Shown one piece after another: positions 1 through 10,559 of a stretch of DNA of 64,000 nucleotides (position 1 is the first letter of the stretch; each line of letters starts with the position of its first letter). Where the stretch lies: positions 9,105,199 to 9,169,198 of the forward strand of contig NC_071389.1 of NCBI RefSeq assembly GCF_022682495.2. Direction: 5' to 3'. The translations under genes were made by a program, and so were the position numbers. This stretch comes from Desmodus rotundus. Lineage: Eukaryota; Chordata; Mammalia; Chiroptera; Phyllostomidae. The notes under the pieces are model-generated. The model was not told the DNA's origin. It did no database searches and worked only from the letters and a program-made list of their open reading frames with translations.

Positions 1-389
1 CCAGAGCTGAGACCAGCCACGGGTGGGGTGGGGGTGCCTCCCACAGCACATAGCACTGCAGCTGGGCCTTCCACCCCGACTCCCTGACCTGACCCTGCCC
101 ACTCTGCGGTCTGGGCCTGCTCACTTTGGCCTTGAAAATGGAATAGTTACTACACCTACCTCAAAGGCAAGGTTGAGAGGGAAGAAAGGAGAGCCCCTGG
201 CACACAGTAGGCACTATGGCAGGGTGAGGTTTCTTCTGCTGGTCAGCGTCTTCTCTGAGACCAGACACCAGCAATGTGCATGGGCGCCCTCTTTCTCCCT
301 GCGACATCCCCTGCCCCCCCAGCCCCTCCCAGGCCTACTCTTGCCCATTTGCCTCTAGCCTCTGCCCCTCTGGGTCCCCCCACCCACAG

Positions 390-459
390 TTCTGGATGCT
401 GATTCTGGCCACCACGATCCCCATTCCTGCTGGCTACTTTATGCCCATATTCATCTTCG
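390..459 (+). CDS. CLCNKB: ClC-K channel coding exon (helix N, GYFMPIF chloride motif)
   Basis: First ClC-K exon in the window. The acceptor is cccacag and the donor is G/gtgagt (phase 1). It reads [21 protein letters not shown] and ends IFG. The GYFMP segment corresponds to the conserved CLC GxFxP motif at the start of helix N, whose backbone helps coordinate the chloride ion. Human ClC-K proteins have an almost identical stretch after a lysine encoded by the preceding exon, which is not in this window. Confidence 0.92.
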
Positions 460-618
460 GTGAGTCTGGGGTCCTGAGGGCCTAGAGGTTCAGGGTGAGT
501 GGGCTAGGGCCATGGCTCCTGGTCTGCTTTCCCCTCCCAGGGTGGTACTGAGGTTGGTCCCCAAGGATGGAGGGCTGCGGGGGCCGGTCAGCCTGGCTCA
601 CCCTGAGTCTCTGGCCAG

Positions 619-729
619 GAGCCGCAACTGGGCGCCTCATAGGGGAGGCCCTGTCTCTTGCCTTCCCTGAGGGCATTGTGGCCGGAGGGGTCACCAACCC
701 CATCATGCCAGGGGGGTATGCCCTGGCAG
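619..729 (+). CDS. CLCNKB: ClC-K channel coding exon (helices N-O region)
   Basis: The acceptor is ctggccag and the donor is G/gtaagt; the exon enters and leaves in phase 1. It encodes [15 protein letters not shown] followed by the glycine-rich [12 protein letters not shown] turn typical of ClC-K proteins. The 111-nt length and the sequence fit the human orthologue closely. The conserved 'AAIG' reads 'AATG' here, a conservative change in the membrane domain. Confidence 0.92.
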
Positions 730-989
730 GTAAGTGGGCCAGGGTTCCACTGGGTGGGCTGCACCTGGAGAATCAGCCAGTGGTTCTGCAGGGCATGGGG
801 TGGTCACCAAGCCCCCAGTGAGCGCCCCACCCTTCCCTGAGTCCCCATTACTCTCTCCAGCCCGTCTTGCCCCTGATCCCTGATCCCCTCCCTTACTGCT
901 CTTTCCCTCACTGAGCCTGGGCACCGGGGCCCTCCGGCAGTGGCCAGAGTGTGGCCTCTGGACAATCCCCACCCCACCCATGGCCATAG

Positions 990-1310
<321 letters not shown>

Positions 1311-1494
1311 TGACGGTGTCCCAGTGGGCTGGGGCTGGAGCTCCCCCAAAAGCTCGCTGCAGCTGACCTTGGACATGGGTGGTGTCGGAAGGGCCGACAC
1401 ATATCTGCTCTCTTGCCTCCACCCTTCCAGCTGCCTGTGTGACCTTGGGCAGGTCCTTGGCCTCCTGGGCCTCCAGGTCTTACTGGTCATCAGT

Positions 1495-1605
1495 CTGTCT
1501 TCACAACAGGACAGATATCACCCATTTGTTGGACACTGGGGCTCAGAGAGCTGCCATGTCTTGCTCTAGGCCACACAGAGTCAGCACCAAATCTGGGAGG
1601 CCCCC
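1495..1605 (-). mobile_element. MIR relic
   Basis: 'tttgttggacactggggctcagagagctgccatgtcttgctctaggccacacagagtcag' follows reversed MIR, in a CLCNKB intron. Confidence 0.5.
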
Positions 1606-2138
1606 TGCCCGCTCCCCATGACTGCTCTGCTGGAGGTGGTACTAGAATGGAAATAGGCTTCGAGGTCCTCACTCGGCCAGATGGGGCCAGAGCAGCCTCT
1701 GTCCCCTGAGAGGCAGGACCGAGAGGCTCTAAGAGTCCCGAGTCCTGGGCCCACATCCAAAGACATGCAAGCTGCCACCTTGCTCTGGACCTCAGTTTCC
1801 CCATCTGTAAAATGGGGGTGTTTTTCAAACTTTAAAGCTTTCTTTTTTCTTTTTGTCCTCAAACTTTTCTTCAAGTGACAGTCTCCAGGGAAGACTTCTA
1901 AATAAAACAGACCAAAGCTGCTCTGGGGGGAAGCTAGGGCTCCAGGGCACTGAGAATTCAGAGCCAGGCCTTCAGTGAGCTGGTCCCCAGGTTCCTCTCT
2001 ACCTTGAGGCTCTAGGAGTTGCTCATTCTGGGAACTTCTCAGTCCCTGCCCGCACTCAAGAACCAGCAAAACTGCCTTCAGGGGCCCCGCCCCATGCCCC
2101 CACTCCAGGACCTGACTGGAGCGCCCCTCTGCCACCAG

Positions 2139-2272
2139 CTCTCACCGTGTCATTGTGGAGCACTTCATGAACTGTGGCATCACCATGCTGGCCAAGGACA
2201 CCCCACTGGAGGAGGTGGTCAAGGTCGTGACCTCCACAGACTTGGCTGAGTACCCCCTGGTGGAAAGCACAG
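2139..2272 (+). CDS. CLCNKB: ClC-K channel coding exon (start of CBS1)
   Basis: The acceptor is ctgccaccag and the donor is G/gtactc. The exon encodes [11 protein letters not shown], then the start of the first cystathionine-beta-synthase (CBS) domain, [17 protein letters not shown], ending in [11 protein letters not shown] pairs form the cytosolic dimer interface of CLC channels. Spacing from the previous exon is about 0.86 kb and the reading frame is intact. Confidence 0.92.
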
Positions 2273-2384
2273 GTACTCAGCAGGAAGGGGGAGGGGCGGG
2301 GGGGCAGGGGACAAATGGGGAGAGGCATTCCCTCTACCTTCCTCTTGGTAGGGTCAGGCCCAGGAAAAAGTAAGCCGGGCTTTG

Positions 2385-2545
2385 GACCTGCGAGGCTGAC
2401 CTAAGTCTGAACCCCAGCTCTGCAGCTGTGTGACTTTGGAGAAGTCACTTCACCACTCTGAGCCTGTTTCCTCCTCATTGTCAAAATGGGGACTGTTGCC
2501 ACCCTGCTTTGGGGTGGCTGACATGTTTAAAAGAGAAATGAGAAG
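2385..2545 (+). mobile_element. MIR relic
   Basis: 'tctgaaccccagctctgcagctgtgtgactttggagaagtcacttcaccactctgagcctg' is a clear MIR core, in a CLCNKB intron. Confidence 0.7.
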
Positions 2546-3769
2546 GGGCTTGCAAAGCTCTCCATGGACAGATCTTGGAATTCTGGAAGCCAGGCCTGGT
2601 GTGCCTCGGGAGAGGCAGAGGATGCTGGGGGCGTGACCAGGGTCTTCCTCAGCAGGGCTCTTTCCTCAGTCTCCCCTGCAGGTGTTCCCCAGCGGAGTCC
2701 CCTCCACCACCCCCAGTGCCATGAGAAAAAGAGCTTTTTAAAGAAAAATGAATGGCAGCTCTTTGTTCAAAGACACAGAAGCTGAATCTTGGGAGAGGCT
2801 CTAGCTAGACCATTCCTCTCCAGTGGGGCAAGTACAGTATGAATGGAAGGATAAGCTGGGGGAGACAGCCACGCCCCCCCAAAGCACACTGCCAACCTTT
2901 ATGTCCCTGTTGTGTAAGTGAGACATGGTGTGCACCTGGCAAGCACAGCACAGCTGGATTTTGGTCCCCACTTGTCACTTGGGCAGGTACCTGTGCAGTG
3001 AGCAACCTGCACGGCCACGTGAGTTCTAACCACCCCCATGACAACCCTCAGAGTCATAAAGCCACTTACAAGCAGCAGAGCCAGGGACAGACCACTCTGC
3101 AAACTGCGGTTTTGTCACCTGGAAAATAGGGATGGATACAGTACGGAGCTGTCAGAGGTTCTCATCCCGAATGCCGAGCCCTCCTCCCCACCCAGACTGG
3201 GATGCCCTTAACATCACCCCCCAGAAGGTGCCAAATATCCCATCTGAATGTAGTTGCAGAAGGAGGACCCCTCCGGGAGCCTTCGTCTCCTGGAACAAAG
3301 ACAGAAGGGGCCTCCAAGACAAAGTCTGCTCTGCTCTGAGAGCCACGGGGAGCAAAATGTTTTCAACCTGCCGGCCTGGGCTGTGGGGCCTGGCCGCTCA
3401 TTCAAGAAATAGCTTTAATCTGTTCGTTTTTAAAGGGAAAGCACACTTAGGTCTAGTTGTAAAGGTTTTATTTTACTGGATAGGAAACAAAAATAACAGG
3501 CTGTCGCCTCCAAACCGAGTGCCTGTACACTTTGGAGTGAGACTTGTCAAGCCCTTGACACACAGTAGGACCTCAGAGCATGGTGGGCTCCCAGGCTTGT
3601 ACCTACTCTGGGCTGAGCCACCAGATGTGCCTCTTTCAGTGGGGAGTGACCCAAACCTGCGCTTGCCAGCGAGGCCTGCCACATGGGGAGCCTCAGGGTG
3701 AGCAGGGGCCCTGCATGGCCTCCGGCAGCCTTTGGCCACCACACCTCCATGTCAAAAGCTGAGTAACTG

Positions 3770-3910
3770 TCAACCTCTCCACGCCTCTGAGCCTCAGTTT
3801 CCTCATCTATAAAGTGGGTGATCATAGCTCCTGACCCACATGCAGCTTGCTGTGGGTTCCTGAGAGACATAAGGATGCCTGGCACAGTTATTGGCACATG
3901 GCAGGTGCCC
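3770..3910 (+). mobile_element. MIR relic
   Basis: 'ctgagcctcagtttcctcatctataaagtgggtgatcatag...ggatgcctggcacagttattggcacatggcagg' is MIR 3' sequence just upstream of a CLCNKB exon. Confidence 0.7.
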
Positions 3911-3970
3911 AGGGAGTGCAGATTCCTTCTTCCTAATGCAGCTCTCTCCGTCCCCTCTCCTCCCGTCCAG

Positions 3971-4059
3971 AGTCTCAGATCCTGCTGGGCACCGTGCAAA
4001 GGGCCACCTTGGTGCAGGTTCTCCAGGCTGAGCCACTTTCCTGGGCTCCAGGACACCAA
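3971..4059 (+). CDS. CLCNKB: ClC-K channel coding exon (CBS1 continued)
   Basis: The acceptor is tcccgtccag and the donor is CAA/gtgggt (phase 0). It encodes [20 protein letters not shown] and ends in SWAPGHQ. It completes the beta-alpha part of CBS1 and begins the linker between the two CBS domains. The preceding intron, about 1.7 kb, contains only MIR-type relics and unique sequence. Confidence 0.9.
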
Positions 4060-4189
4060 GTGGGTGCTCATGTGGGGTGTTGGGGGGGATGAGGAGTCTG
4101 CAGGGTGTGTGGGAGTGGAGGTTTGAGAGACGCAGCCTGAGGGAGGGCAAGGCTGGCCCAGGTCCCCATAACCCTTCCTCTGTCCCCAG

Positions 4190-4273
4190 CGGTGTCTCCA
4201 GGACATCTTGGCCACGGGTTGCCCCGTGGAGCCAGTGACCTTGCAGCTGTCCCCAGAGACGTCCCTGCACCAG
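4190..4273 (+). CDS. CLCNKB: ClC-K channel coding exon (start of CBS2)
   Basis: The acceptor is tgtccccag and the donor is CAG/gtaatg; exactly 28 codons in phase 0 on both sides. It encodes [20 protein letters not shown] followed by SPETSLHQ, the CBS linker and first strand of the second CBS domain. It lies only 130 bp after the previous exon. Confidence 0.9.
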
Positions 4274-5004
4274 GTAATGGGGGAAATTCGCACATAGGGC
4301 AGGCAGGGACCCTATGGTAGAGGGCAAGAGCCCGAGAGGGAAGCTTTGGCCCCAGCTGCCTGCATGCAGTGCGGCCCTCTGTGCCTCCTGAAACCGCTTC
4401 CTTGTAGGCAGAATGGGCAGGGAAGCTCCTGCCCCCTCCAAACCCCACTCCCAGAGTTCTTGGGATGATGCGCAGACTAGGGAGGTGAGAGAGCTTCCAA
4501 AGTAGAAGCCTCTAGGGAAGAGGCAGTGGGCAAAATGATGTCTTTGCATCGAGGCACACGTGAATTTCAATTTTAGATCCATCTCATTCTCCCTGTGTGA
4601 TCTTCAGAAAATTATTAATCACTCTGAATGCTGATACCACCTCCCCTCCCCCACACAAGCACAGAGACCGGAACATGGAGTCATGGAAGGGTGGAAGCAG
4701 GTTGGGGATCTGGAGGTGGTCCCAACCCCTCTGTGGACCTGGTGGGAACAAGGTTTTCCCACTGGTCCCTTGTGTGGACTCTGGCGACCCCTCGTGGTCA
4801 CACTGGACATTGCCGGCCCAGGTCCCAGTCTTGCACCTGCCATGGTGTGCCACCCACCTACCCCTTCCTGGCTGGGGGGTTGGGGGGCGTGGGTACTGCT
4901 CCTTCGATCCTGCTCAATGCCTTCAGGTTAGGAATAAATTGAAGCCAGAGGGGTGGTGTGGGTGCTACCTGTCCTCCAGCACTCCCTAACAACCCCTCCT
5001 CCAG

Positions 5005-5091
5005 GCACACAACCTCTTCGAGCTGCTGAACCTTCAGTTCCTCTTTGTGACGTCCCGTGGCAGAGCTGTGGGCAGCGTGTCTTGGGTGGAG
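5005..5091 (+). CDS. CLCNKB: ClC-K channel coding exon (CBS2 core)
   Basis: The acceptor is cctcctccag and the donor is GAG/gtacca; 29 codons in phase 0. It encodes [20 protein letters not shown] and ends in AVGSVSWVE, the core helix and strands of CBS2. The TSRGRAVG strand is essentially identical in human ClC-Ka and ClC-Kb. Confidence 0.92.
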
Positions 5092-5435
5092 GTACCAGGG
5101 TCCCGCGGGCAGAGCAAAGTTTAGGAGCCACGCTGGAGCAGGCTGGGGAGGGAGAGGGAACCCTTATCCTCGCATCCAAATTTGGAGGGGCCTCCTGGGA
5201 TTCTGATGGGCTCTACTTCCTGGCCCCAAGTGGTCACTGGGCCTGGCTACCCCTACCTTGTGGCCAGTGGCCAGTGCTGCCAGTCTCTGGGCCTCAGGGA
5301 TCCCCCCAGTGCCATGGGGAGGCGCTGGCTCTAACAGTCACCCCAGAATCAACCCTCAGGCGAGTCAGGCAAGACTGGGGCAATATTCTCAACCTTCTCT
5401 ACATCCTTCCTCCAAAACCTCCCTCTCTCTTTTAG

Positions 5436-5483
5436 CTGAAGAAAGCAATTTCTAACGTGACAAACCCGCCTGCCCCAAAGTGA
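5436..5483 (+). CDS. CLCNKB: ClC-K channel terminal coding exon
   Basis: The acceptor is ctctcttttag. It encodes LKKAISNVTNPPAPK and a TGA stop at 5481-5483. The human proteins end MKKAISNLTNPPAPK, so the C terminus is conserved. The phase-0 junctions and intact stop argue for a functional gene rather than a pseudogene. Confidence 0.93.
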   Translation: MKKAISNVTNPPAPK

Positions 5484-5880
5484 GCCAGCCTGGCAAGATG
5501 AAACTGGCACCTCAGCTGCCCTGGTGAAGGAGGTTGGGCAGACAGCCTGCCTCCCCTTCCCCATCACAACCCGCCCCACCCCTCCAGCCCAGCTTGACTC
5601 CTCAGTGAAGCAGGCAGCTGTAACCTAACACCGAGAAGAACCCCATATTCACCAAGTCACATCTTAGTTGGGACAAGTACCACGTGCTTTGAAGGACAAA
5701 TCCCACTGTGGACAGAGCTCAGCATGCGAGACAGTGCACAGTGGGCATTCAACGCGTCATCGTCAACTTCACCAGTGAAGAGATTGGTGTGTGCCATCAC
5801 CAAGGGCAGGCACAGACCCCCTTCAAGGCTGACTCCCAACCACGGGCTGCTGAGAAAAATAAAGCCATTCCCCAGAGCTG
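5484..5880 (+). other. CLCNKB: CLCNKB 3' UTR
   Basis: Sequence from the stop codon to just past the AATAAA at 5858-5863. It is unique sequence with no obvious repeat. The cleavage site is inferred to lie 10-25 bases after the signal. Confidence 0.65.
5858..5863 (+). terminator. CLCNKB: CLCNKB poly(A) signal AATAAA
   Basis: Canonical AATAAA about 375 bases after the ClC-K stop codon, followed by 'gagtttgtccctc'. It is the only canonical hexamer on the plus strand between the stop and the FAM131C 3' end. Confidence 0.75.
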
Positions 5881-6339
5881 GAGTTTGTCCCTCATCGCAG
5901 CTCCTATGCTGGCTCTGAGCAAGCTCCTAGGCTTGCGAGTGGTCACGTGGGCATTGCCGGCCTGGGTGCCTGGTCTCCCGCTCTTTCTCATGCCCCTTCG
6001 TGGCAGGGGGACATGGGAGAGAGTGGGTCCCCCACCGGCCTTATGATGCTGATCCTCATGTATAAGCAGGACCCTGTGGCCCAGTTACACTGTCACCCCA
6101 GCCCCAGCCTCCTCCTTGGCTAAGCCAGGGCCGATAAGGCGGGGTCCCCAGGTGTGGCTCCTTGGGGAGTCCGCAGAACCTCAGGCATCTTCCTTGAGGG
6201 CACTCCCAGCTGGATGGCAGCATGTAGACCAGCTGTATGTGTGTTGAGGGGCAGGGGCCCTCCCCTAAGTCCCTCCAGACCCTCTCGGCCCAGGAGACCA
6301 GAGGACATGGTGTCCCCAGCAGAGACCAGGCCAAGCTCA

Positions 6340-6967
6340 TCCAGGGTGAATCCACCACTTTAATGTCTTCAGAGAACTTTCAGGGAGATGGACGGAGGGT
6401 GCAAGGAGGGGGAGCAGGGGCACCAGGGCTCAGAGAGTGAGGGACGGACGGACAGTGGCCAGTGGCCAGAGGACATCACAGATGTCCTCGTGATGACAGC
6501 TTGGGAGCAGATGTTTAGCTACTGGAAGAGGCTACCCCCCTCTGATGGGGGCGGGGGCAAAAGCAGAGGGAGAGGGGGAGGGATGGAGCTCTGGGATCTG
6601 GGATCAAGGCAGGGTCCCCAGGCCCCGCTCCCAGTGAGTCTCCCAGGTGCCTTCTAGGTTGTTGCCTGGGGACCTGGCTGTTGGCTCTGCTGGGTGGCCT
6701 GTCCTGGTATCTGCTGAGTCCTCGAGCTTGCCAATGGCAGAGAGCCTGCGGGGGAAGGTGCCCATGTGAGACAAGGAAGAGAAGGGGGCTATGCCTCCCT
6801 CTGTTGGGGGCAGGTCCAGAGGCACAGGGTGGTCCACGAGCAAGGCTGGCCTCCCATCCCTGCCTCCCCGCCCTGTGCCTGCCCGAAGGGGTGAAGAAAG
6901 GCCCAGCCTGACCCGACGTCGTGATACGGTCGCACTGCCCACCAGGCAGGTGCCAGGAGAGCAGGCC
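6340..6967 (-). other. FAM131C: FAM131C 3' UTR
   Basis: Runs from the stop codon to just past the ATTAAA signal at 6359-6364. It is G-rich on the plus strand and contains no clear interspersed repeat. The end point is inferred from the signal. Confidence 0.6.
6359..6364 (-). terminator. FAM131C: FAM131C poly(A) signal, ATTAAA variant
   Basis: TTTAAT on the plus strand reads ATTAAA on the coding strand, about 600 bases after the stop. No AATAAA is visible on this strand between the stop and the CLCNKB 3' end, so this common variant is the best candidate. Confidence 0.6.
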
Positions 6968-7245
6968 TCAGTTATAGAACACCTCGTCCTCCTCCGAGAG
7001 GGAGCCGCTGTCCACGGAGGGTGGGGAGCTCTGCAGGCCGGCCCCGCCCTCGGGCCCGGGGCCCCCGGGCAGCCGCCTCCGGTGCTGCTGTTCGGGGCTG
7101 GGGGGCTGGGGGGCAGCCGCCATGATGGGGGGCTCCTCAGGTGAGGGCCAGCTGTCGGGGGAGAGACGGGGGGAGAAGGCCAGGAGACTGTCATCCTGTG
7201 AGGGGCCGCTCAGAGGACTGTCCTGAAGGTAGATGCTGTCCAGGT
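6968..7245 (-). CDS. FAM131C: FAM131C terminal coding exon
   Basis: Acceptor ggttttccag, stop TGA at 6968-6970. It begins with the split aspartate, LDSIYLQDS, continues as a low-complexity tail rich in Pro, Ser and Gly, and ends SVDSGSLSEEDEVFYN. The human tail ends in nearly the same acidic residues. The proline-rich part (PSPEEPP, PQPPSPEQQ) could bind SH3 domains; that is inference. Confidence 0.93.
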
Positions 7246-7349
7246 CTGGAAAACCAGAGGGAGGTGGGGGTAAGGGACGGAGTCCGGATCCACTCCTCGC
7301 CCTCCCCTGGTGTGTGAGTGTGGGCAAGGGGCAGGAGACGGCCTCCAAG

Positions 7350-7475
7350 CCCTGCCTTGTCACTGCAAGCTGTGTGACCTTAGGCAAGTCTCTGAACCTC
7401 TCTGAGCCCCAGTTTCTTCCTAGGCGTCATGGGAATGGCGATGGCAGTGTGTGGAGTAGTTAAGGGCGGGCTCTG
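7350..7475 (+). mobile_element. MIR relic
   Basis: 'aagctgtgtgaccttaggcaagtctctgaacctctctgagccccagtttcttcc' in the last FAM131C intron. Confidence 0.7.
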
Positions 7476-7639
7476 TATCAAACCCAGCGCTCTGAGAATT
7501 GGGACGGTCAGCACTCTTCCCAAGCCTCCCCACCCCCCCACAGTATGGGGTGGGGGCTAAAGGAGGTTAACAGGTCCCTGCGGGCTTCACCCCAGACCCA
7601 GGCTCACTGGAGCCGTCCACAGTAACCCCGGGCTCCAGC

Positions 7640-7835
7640 ACAGTATTCACTAATGTGAATAGTTCATTCACAGCCTCTATTACTATTATTACTACTATCC
7701 TCTCCGCCATGCTCCCAGCATTCCCTGGGTGCCGGCAGGGCAAGGACCACCAGCCCCATTTTTCAGATGAAGAAACTGAGGCTGAGGGAAGGAGGGGCCT
7801 GTCTGAGCTCACAGTGCCGTTGGTGACAGGGTGGC
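7640..7835 (-). mobile_element. MIR relic
   Basis: 'ccccatttttcagatgaagaaactgaggctgaggg' with the preceding 'ctattactattattactactatcc' stretch, reversed MIR. Confidence 0.65.
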
Positions 7836-7893
7836 ATCCAGCACCAGCTCTCTCCACCCACCCACCCTGGCTCCCACTCGGTGTGGGGGGTAC

Positions 7894-8004
7894 CCTGCAG
7901 CTGGACGATGTCCCGGGGGTCATTCTCTGGGTGCAGCTCCTCATCGTCCAGCGAGGACCAGGCACTCAGTGTGGCCTCTGTGATGGCAAACTGTTCAGCG
8001 ACCC
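7894..8004 (-). CDS. FAM131C: FAM131C coding exon 6
   Basis: Acceptor gtcccccacag and donor G/gtaccc. It encodes VAEQFAITEATLSAWSSLDD, then EELHPENDPRDIVQLQ. The AITEATLSAWSS stretch is another hallmark of the FAM131 family. It continues the phase-1 pattern of the preceding exon. Confidence 0.94.
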
Positions 8005-8216
8005 CTGTGGGGGACAGTGGGACCCACTCAGAGAGGGCACAGCAGAGGATGGAGAGGCCACAGTACTTGGATGGCCTGGCATCCAGGCCCCGGTGACCAG
8101 AGTGCCCCATGACATTGTGTTTCCCTGCTCAGACGATGCCCCTGTGGTGACGCTGTGTACCCTGAGGACCCGAGTCCTGGCCAGCGCCCGCCCCGAGCTC
8201 CGAGTCCCCCACAGAC

Positions 8217-8399
8217 CTGCAGCGAAGCGGGCCTCGCGCAGTTCGTCTGGGAGGTGGCAGTAGCGTTCCTGCTCGGCCGGGGACAGCTCCCAGCCCGACC
8301 GCTGGGCACTCCAGCCCTTCCACTCGATGAGGTGGGCCACGCGGCCGCGCGCCATGGCCGTGGGCTTCGTGATGTGGTCCTTGATGCTCTGCACCACCC
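8217..8399 (-). CDS. FAM131C: FAM131C coding exon 5 (family core)
   Basis: Acceptor catccccag and donor G/gtctgt. It has 60 whole codons, including VVQSIKDHITKPTAMARGRV, AHLIEWKGW and LPDELREARFAA. This is the most conserved part of the FAM131 family. No catalytic motif is evident. The exon is in phase 1 at both ends. Confidence 0.94.
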
Positions 8400-8911
8400 C
8401 TGGGGATGCAGAGAGCAGTTGAGTGATGGTCCCAACGCAAAGAGCAGCCGCTGGGCTGACTGGGTGACACGGTCACCCGCCGTCCCGGAGCCATCCATCC
8501 TGCAGGGTGACTCACGCTCCTGAGCACCTGCAGCTCAGGCTCAGGAAGACGTCTCGGGCCCCCTAGACTCCAGCAAGCTCCACCTCTGCCCTGTCCCCAC
8601 CACCCGCACTCCCACAGGTGGCCCTTGAGGAAATCCCTCAGTAAACCCACCTCGGGCCCTGCTTCCAGGAAAGGGACCAAGGCGGCCTGACAGGCAGACC
8701 TCATCCGCTGCAGAGAGGTGGGGAGCCCTCACCAGGCAGACCGAGGCCCCAACAATCTCACCCATGGGGGCGGGAACCCCAGGCCACCACTCCCTGCGGC
8801 ACCCAGCTCTTGCAGCCTGTGGGGCCAGAATCCTCCCACCGCCCACACACAGCTGGTGTCTGGGATGGAACGTGCAAATTCCAGGGACAGGAGAGGGCAG
8901 CTGACACCTAC

Positions 8912-9005
8912 CCACAAGGGACGAGGTGGCCAGGGCCGCCACGTTGTAGTTGCTGGAGCAGGATCTGGAGCCGGACAGGTAGCCGTTGGTGGTCTGGAAG
9001 CACCT
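8912..9005 (-). CDS. FAM131C: FAM131C coding exon 4
   Basis: Acceptor ctcctgcag and donor G/gtaggt (phase 1). It encodes RCFQTTNGYLSGSRSCSSNY followed by NVAALATSSLV. The NYNVAALATSSLVG stretch is the start of the block shared across FAM131A, B and C. Confidence 0.93.
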
Positions 9006-9262
9006 CTGCAGGAGGGGGCGGGGTGAGCAAGTGGGGAGATCTGCCCAAGGAAGTCCCCCCACCATACAGTCCCCTTTAGCCACCCTCCCCAGGGCCAATG
9101 GGCCGTGGGAAGGGCCAGTGCAGTCCTGTCAACACCCACAGGACCACCCCACCCCACACTTTTCATCAGGACCCCACCCCCAGGGCTGCAGGACTCTATG
9201 CCCACGATGGACCCTGGAAGGAGGGGCAGTGGCTAGACTGGGGATTGGGCAAATGCACTGAC

Positions 9263-9298
9263 CTGCCAAGGATCCCAACAGAAATCCATCTGTTTGTC
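9263..9298 (-). CDS. FAM131C: FAM131C coding exon 3 (micro-exon, 12 codons)
   Basis: A 36-nt exon encoding DKQMDFCWDPWQ, identical to the human segment. The acceptor on the minus strand is ttttattttag and the donor is CAG/gtcagt. It is in phase 0 on both sides, so skipping it would keep the frame. Confidence 0.92.
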
Positions 9299-9499
9299 CT
9301 AAAATAAAAGGAGAAAGAGATCAGGCGGAGCCAGTGGTCCTGGAGCCCTGGGTCACCGGTGCTCCCTGAGGTTGGGGTCTACCTATTCACTGGTCGGGCC
9401 CTGGTGTCCCCTGGTGTGCCCTGGCACACAGAGAAAGGTGTGCATGTGGGGGAGGGGGATGCAACGGTGTCTTTGCCAGGAGAGGGAGCAGGTACAGGG

Positions 9500-9705
9500 G
9501 GTAGATTGGACCTGGGTTCACTCTGTTGACTCTGCCACTTCTGCCTGGGCGCCCTGAGACTAGTGATACAACATCTCAGAACATCAGGGCCCTCCTCTGT
9601 AAAACGGGACGATGCCATTCACCTCCCGGCTATGGTGAAGCATAACTAATGTGATGGGGGCAAAGTGCCTGGCACAATGCCCAGCACGTGGTGTGCGCTC
9701 AAAAT
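9500..9705 (+). mobile_element. MIR relic
   Basis: 'ctctgccacttctgcctgggcgccctgag...ctctgtaaaacgggacgatgcc...gcaaagtgcctggcacaatgcccagcacg' is MIR, next to FAM131C exon 3. Confidence 0.65.
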
Positions 9706-9763
9706 TAAAAAAAATAGAAAGGCAATTATATCCATTGGTAGGTTCAAGTCCCAGCCTCTAGGG

Positions 9764-9962
9764 CAGGGGTGTCTAACCCGCAGCCCGTGGGCCGCATGCA
9801 GCCCAGGGTGGCTGTGTGACCCAACACAAAACTGTAAATTTACTTAAAACATTATGAGATTTTTTGTGTGTGATTACGTGTCACAATGTATTTAATGTGT
9901 GGCCCAAGACAACTCTTCTTCCTCCAGTGTGGCCCAGAGATGCCAAAAGGTTGGACACCCTG
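9764..9962. mobile_element. hAT-type non-autonomous DNA transposon
   Basis: A 199-bp element begins caggggtgtctaacc and ends ggttggacaccctg, giving hAT-like terminal inverted repeats. It is flanked by 8-bp target duplications, ctctaggg (9756-9763) and ctccaggg (9963-9970), with one mismatch. The subterminal 'gcccgtgggccgcatg' and 'gtgtggccca' stretches are typical of mammalian hAT MITEs. It lies between FAM131C exons 2 and 3. Confidence 0.8.
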
Positions 9963-10338
9963 CTCCAGGGCAAGGGTGGAAATTATGTACCAGGACTTGA
10001 GGTCCTGAGCAAGATCTAAGAATTCTATTCCCTCTATTCCCTCCAGCAGGCAGTGCAGGCTGCCCAGGTGTCCCGGGCTGGTAACAAAGTGTCATTTGCA
10101 CGGCTGAGTTAATTGGGGCGGGAAGCCCTTCAGGGTGGGGCTTTCTTTTCTAACAAGTCTGGTCCAGCCCCTGAATGCCCGCCCACTCAGACCTGCACCC
10201 ATCCTTAGGGCCCCAGGTCAGGCAGGGAGGGGAGGAGACTGGAAGGCTTCTGCTCCTAGTGGGGGCTGTGGGGAAGAGCCTGGAGCCAGGGTGCAGGTGG
10301 GGATGAAGGTGGGGATGAAGGAAGAGGGACTACTTTAC

Positions 10339-10454
10339 CTTGCCAGTGACATAGTCTGGAACAATGGTGGGTGGGAGGCTGGAGGGCAGGTCTGCGCTCA
10401 GGGGGTCTGTGGCCTGGGGCATGGGGCAATCCTTATGGACACTTGTGAACAGAT
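10339..10454 (-). CDS. FAM131C: FAM131C coding exon 2
   Basis: Acceptor tttccag at 10455-10456 and donor AAG/gtaaag. It encodes LFTSVHKDCPMPQATDPLS and ends in IVPDYVTGK, 38 whole codons plus the two bases that complete the split aspartate. The human counterpart reads very similarly (DLFTSAHKNCPMPQ...). This segment is variable and looks disordered. Confidence 0.9.
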
Positions 10455-10559
10455 CTGGAAATCAGACAGACAGGAGGCACTAAGGGAAGCGCAGTGTTCT
10501 CCTGCCCCGAAGTTTGTTCAGGCCAGCCCTGAGGGGTGGCCATTACCTTGTTCCTGCCC

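Noticed and set aside
1581..2135. 184-codon open frame on the minus strand in a CLCNKB intron
   Set aside because: It overlaps MIR relics and is antisense to an exon-bounded intron. No similarity recognised.
4785..4803. CTCF-like motif in a CLCNKB intron (reverse of gcgacccctcgtggtcac)
   Set aside because: Two mismatches fall in invariant core positions, so support is too weak to list.
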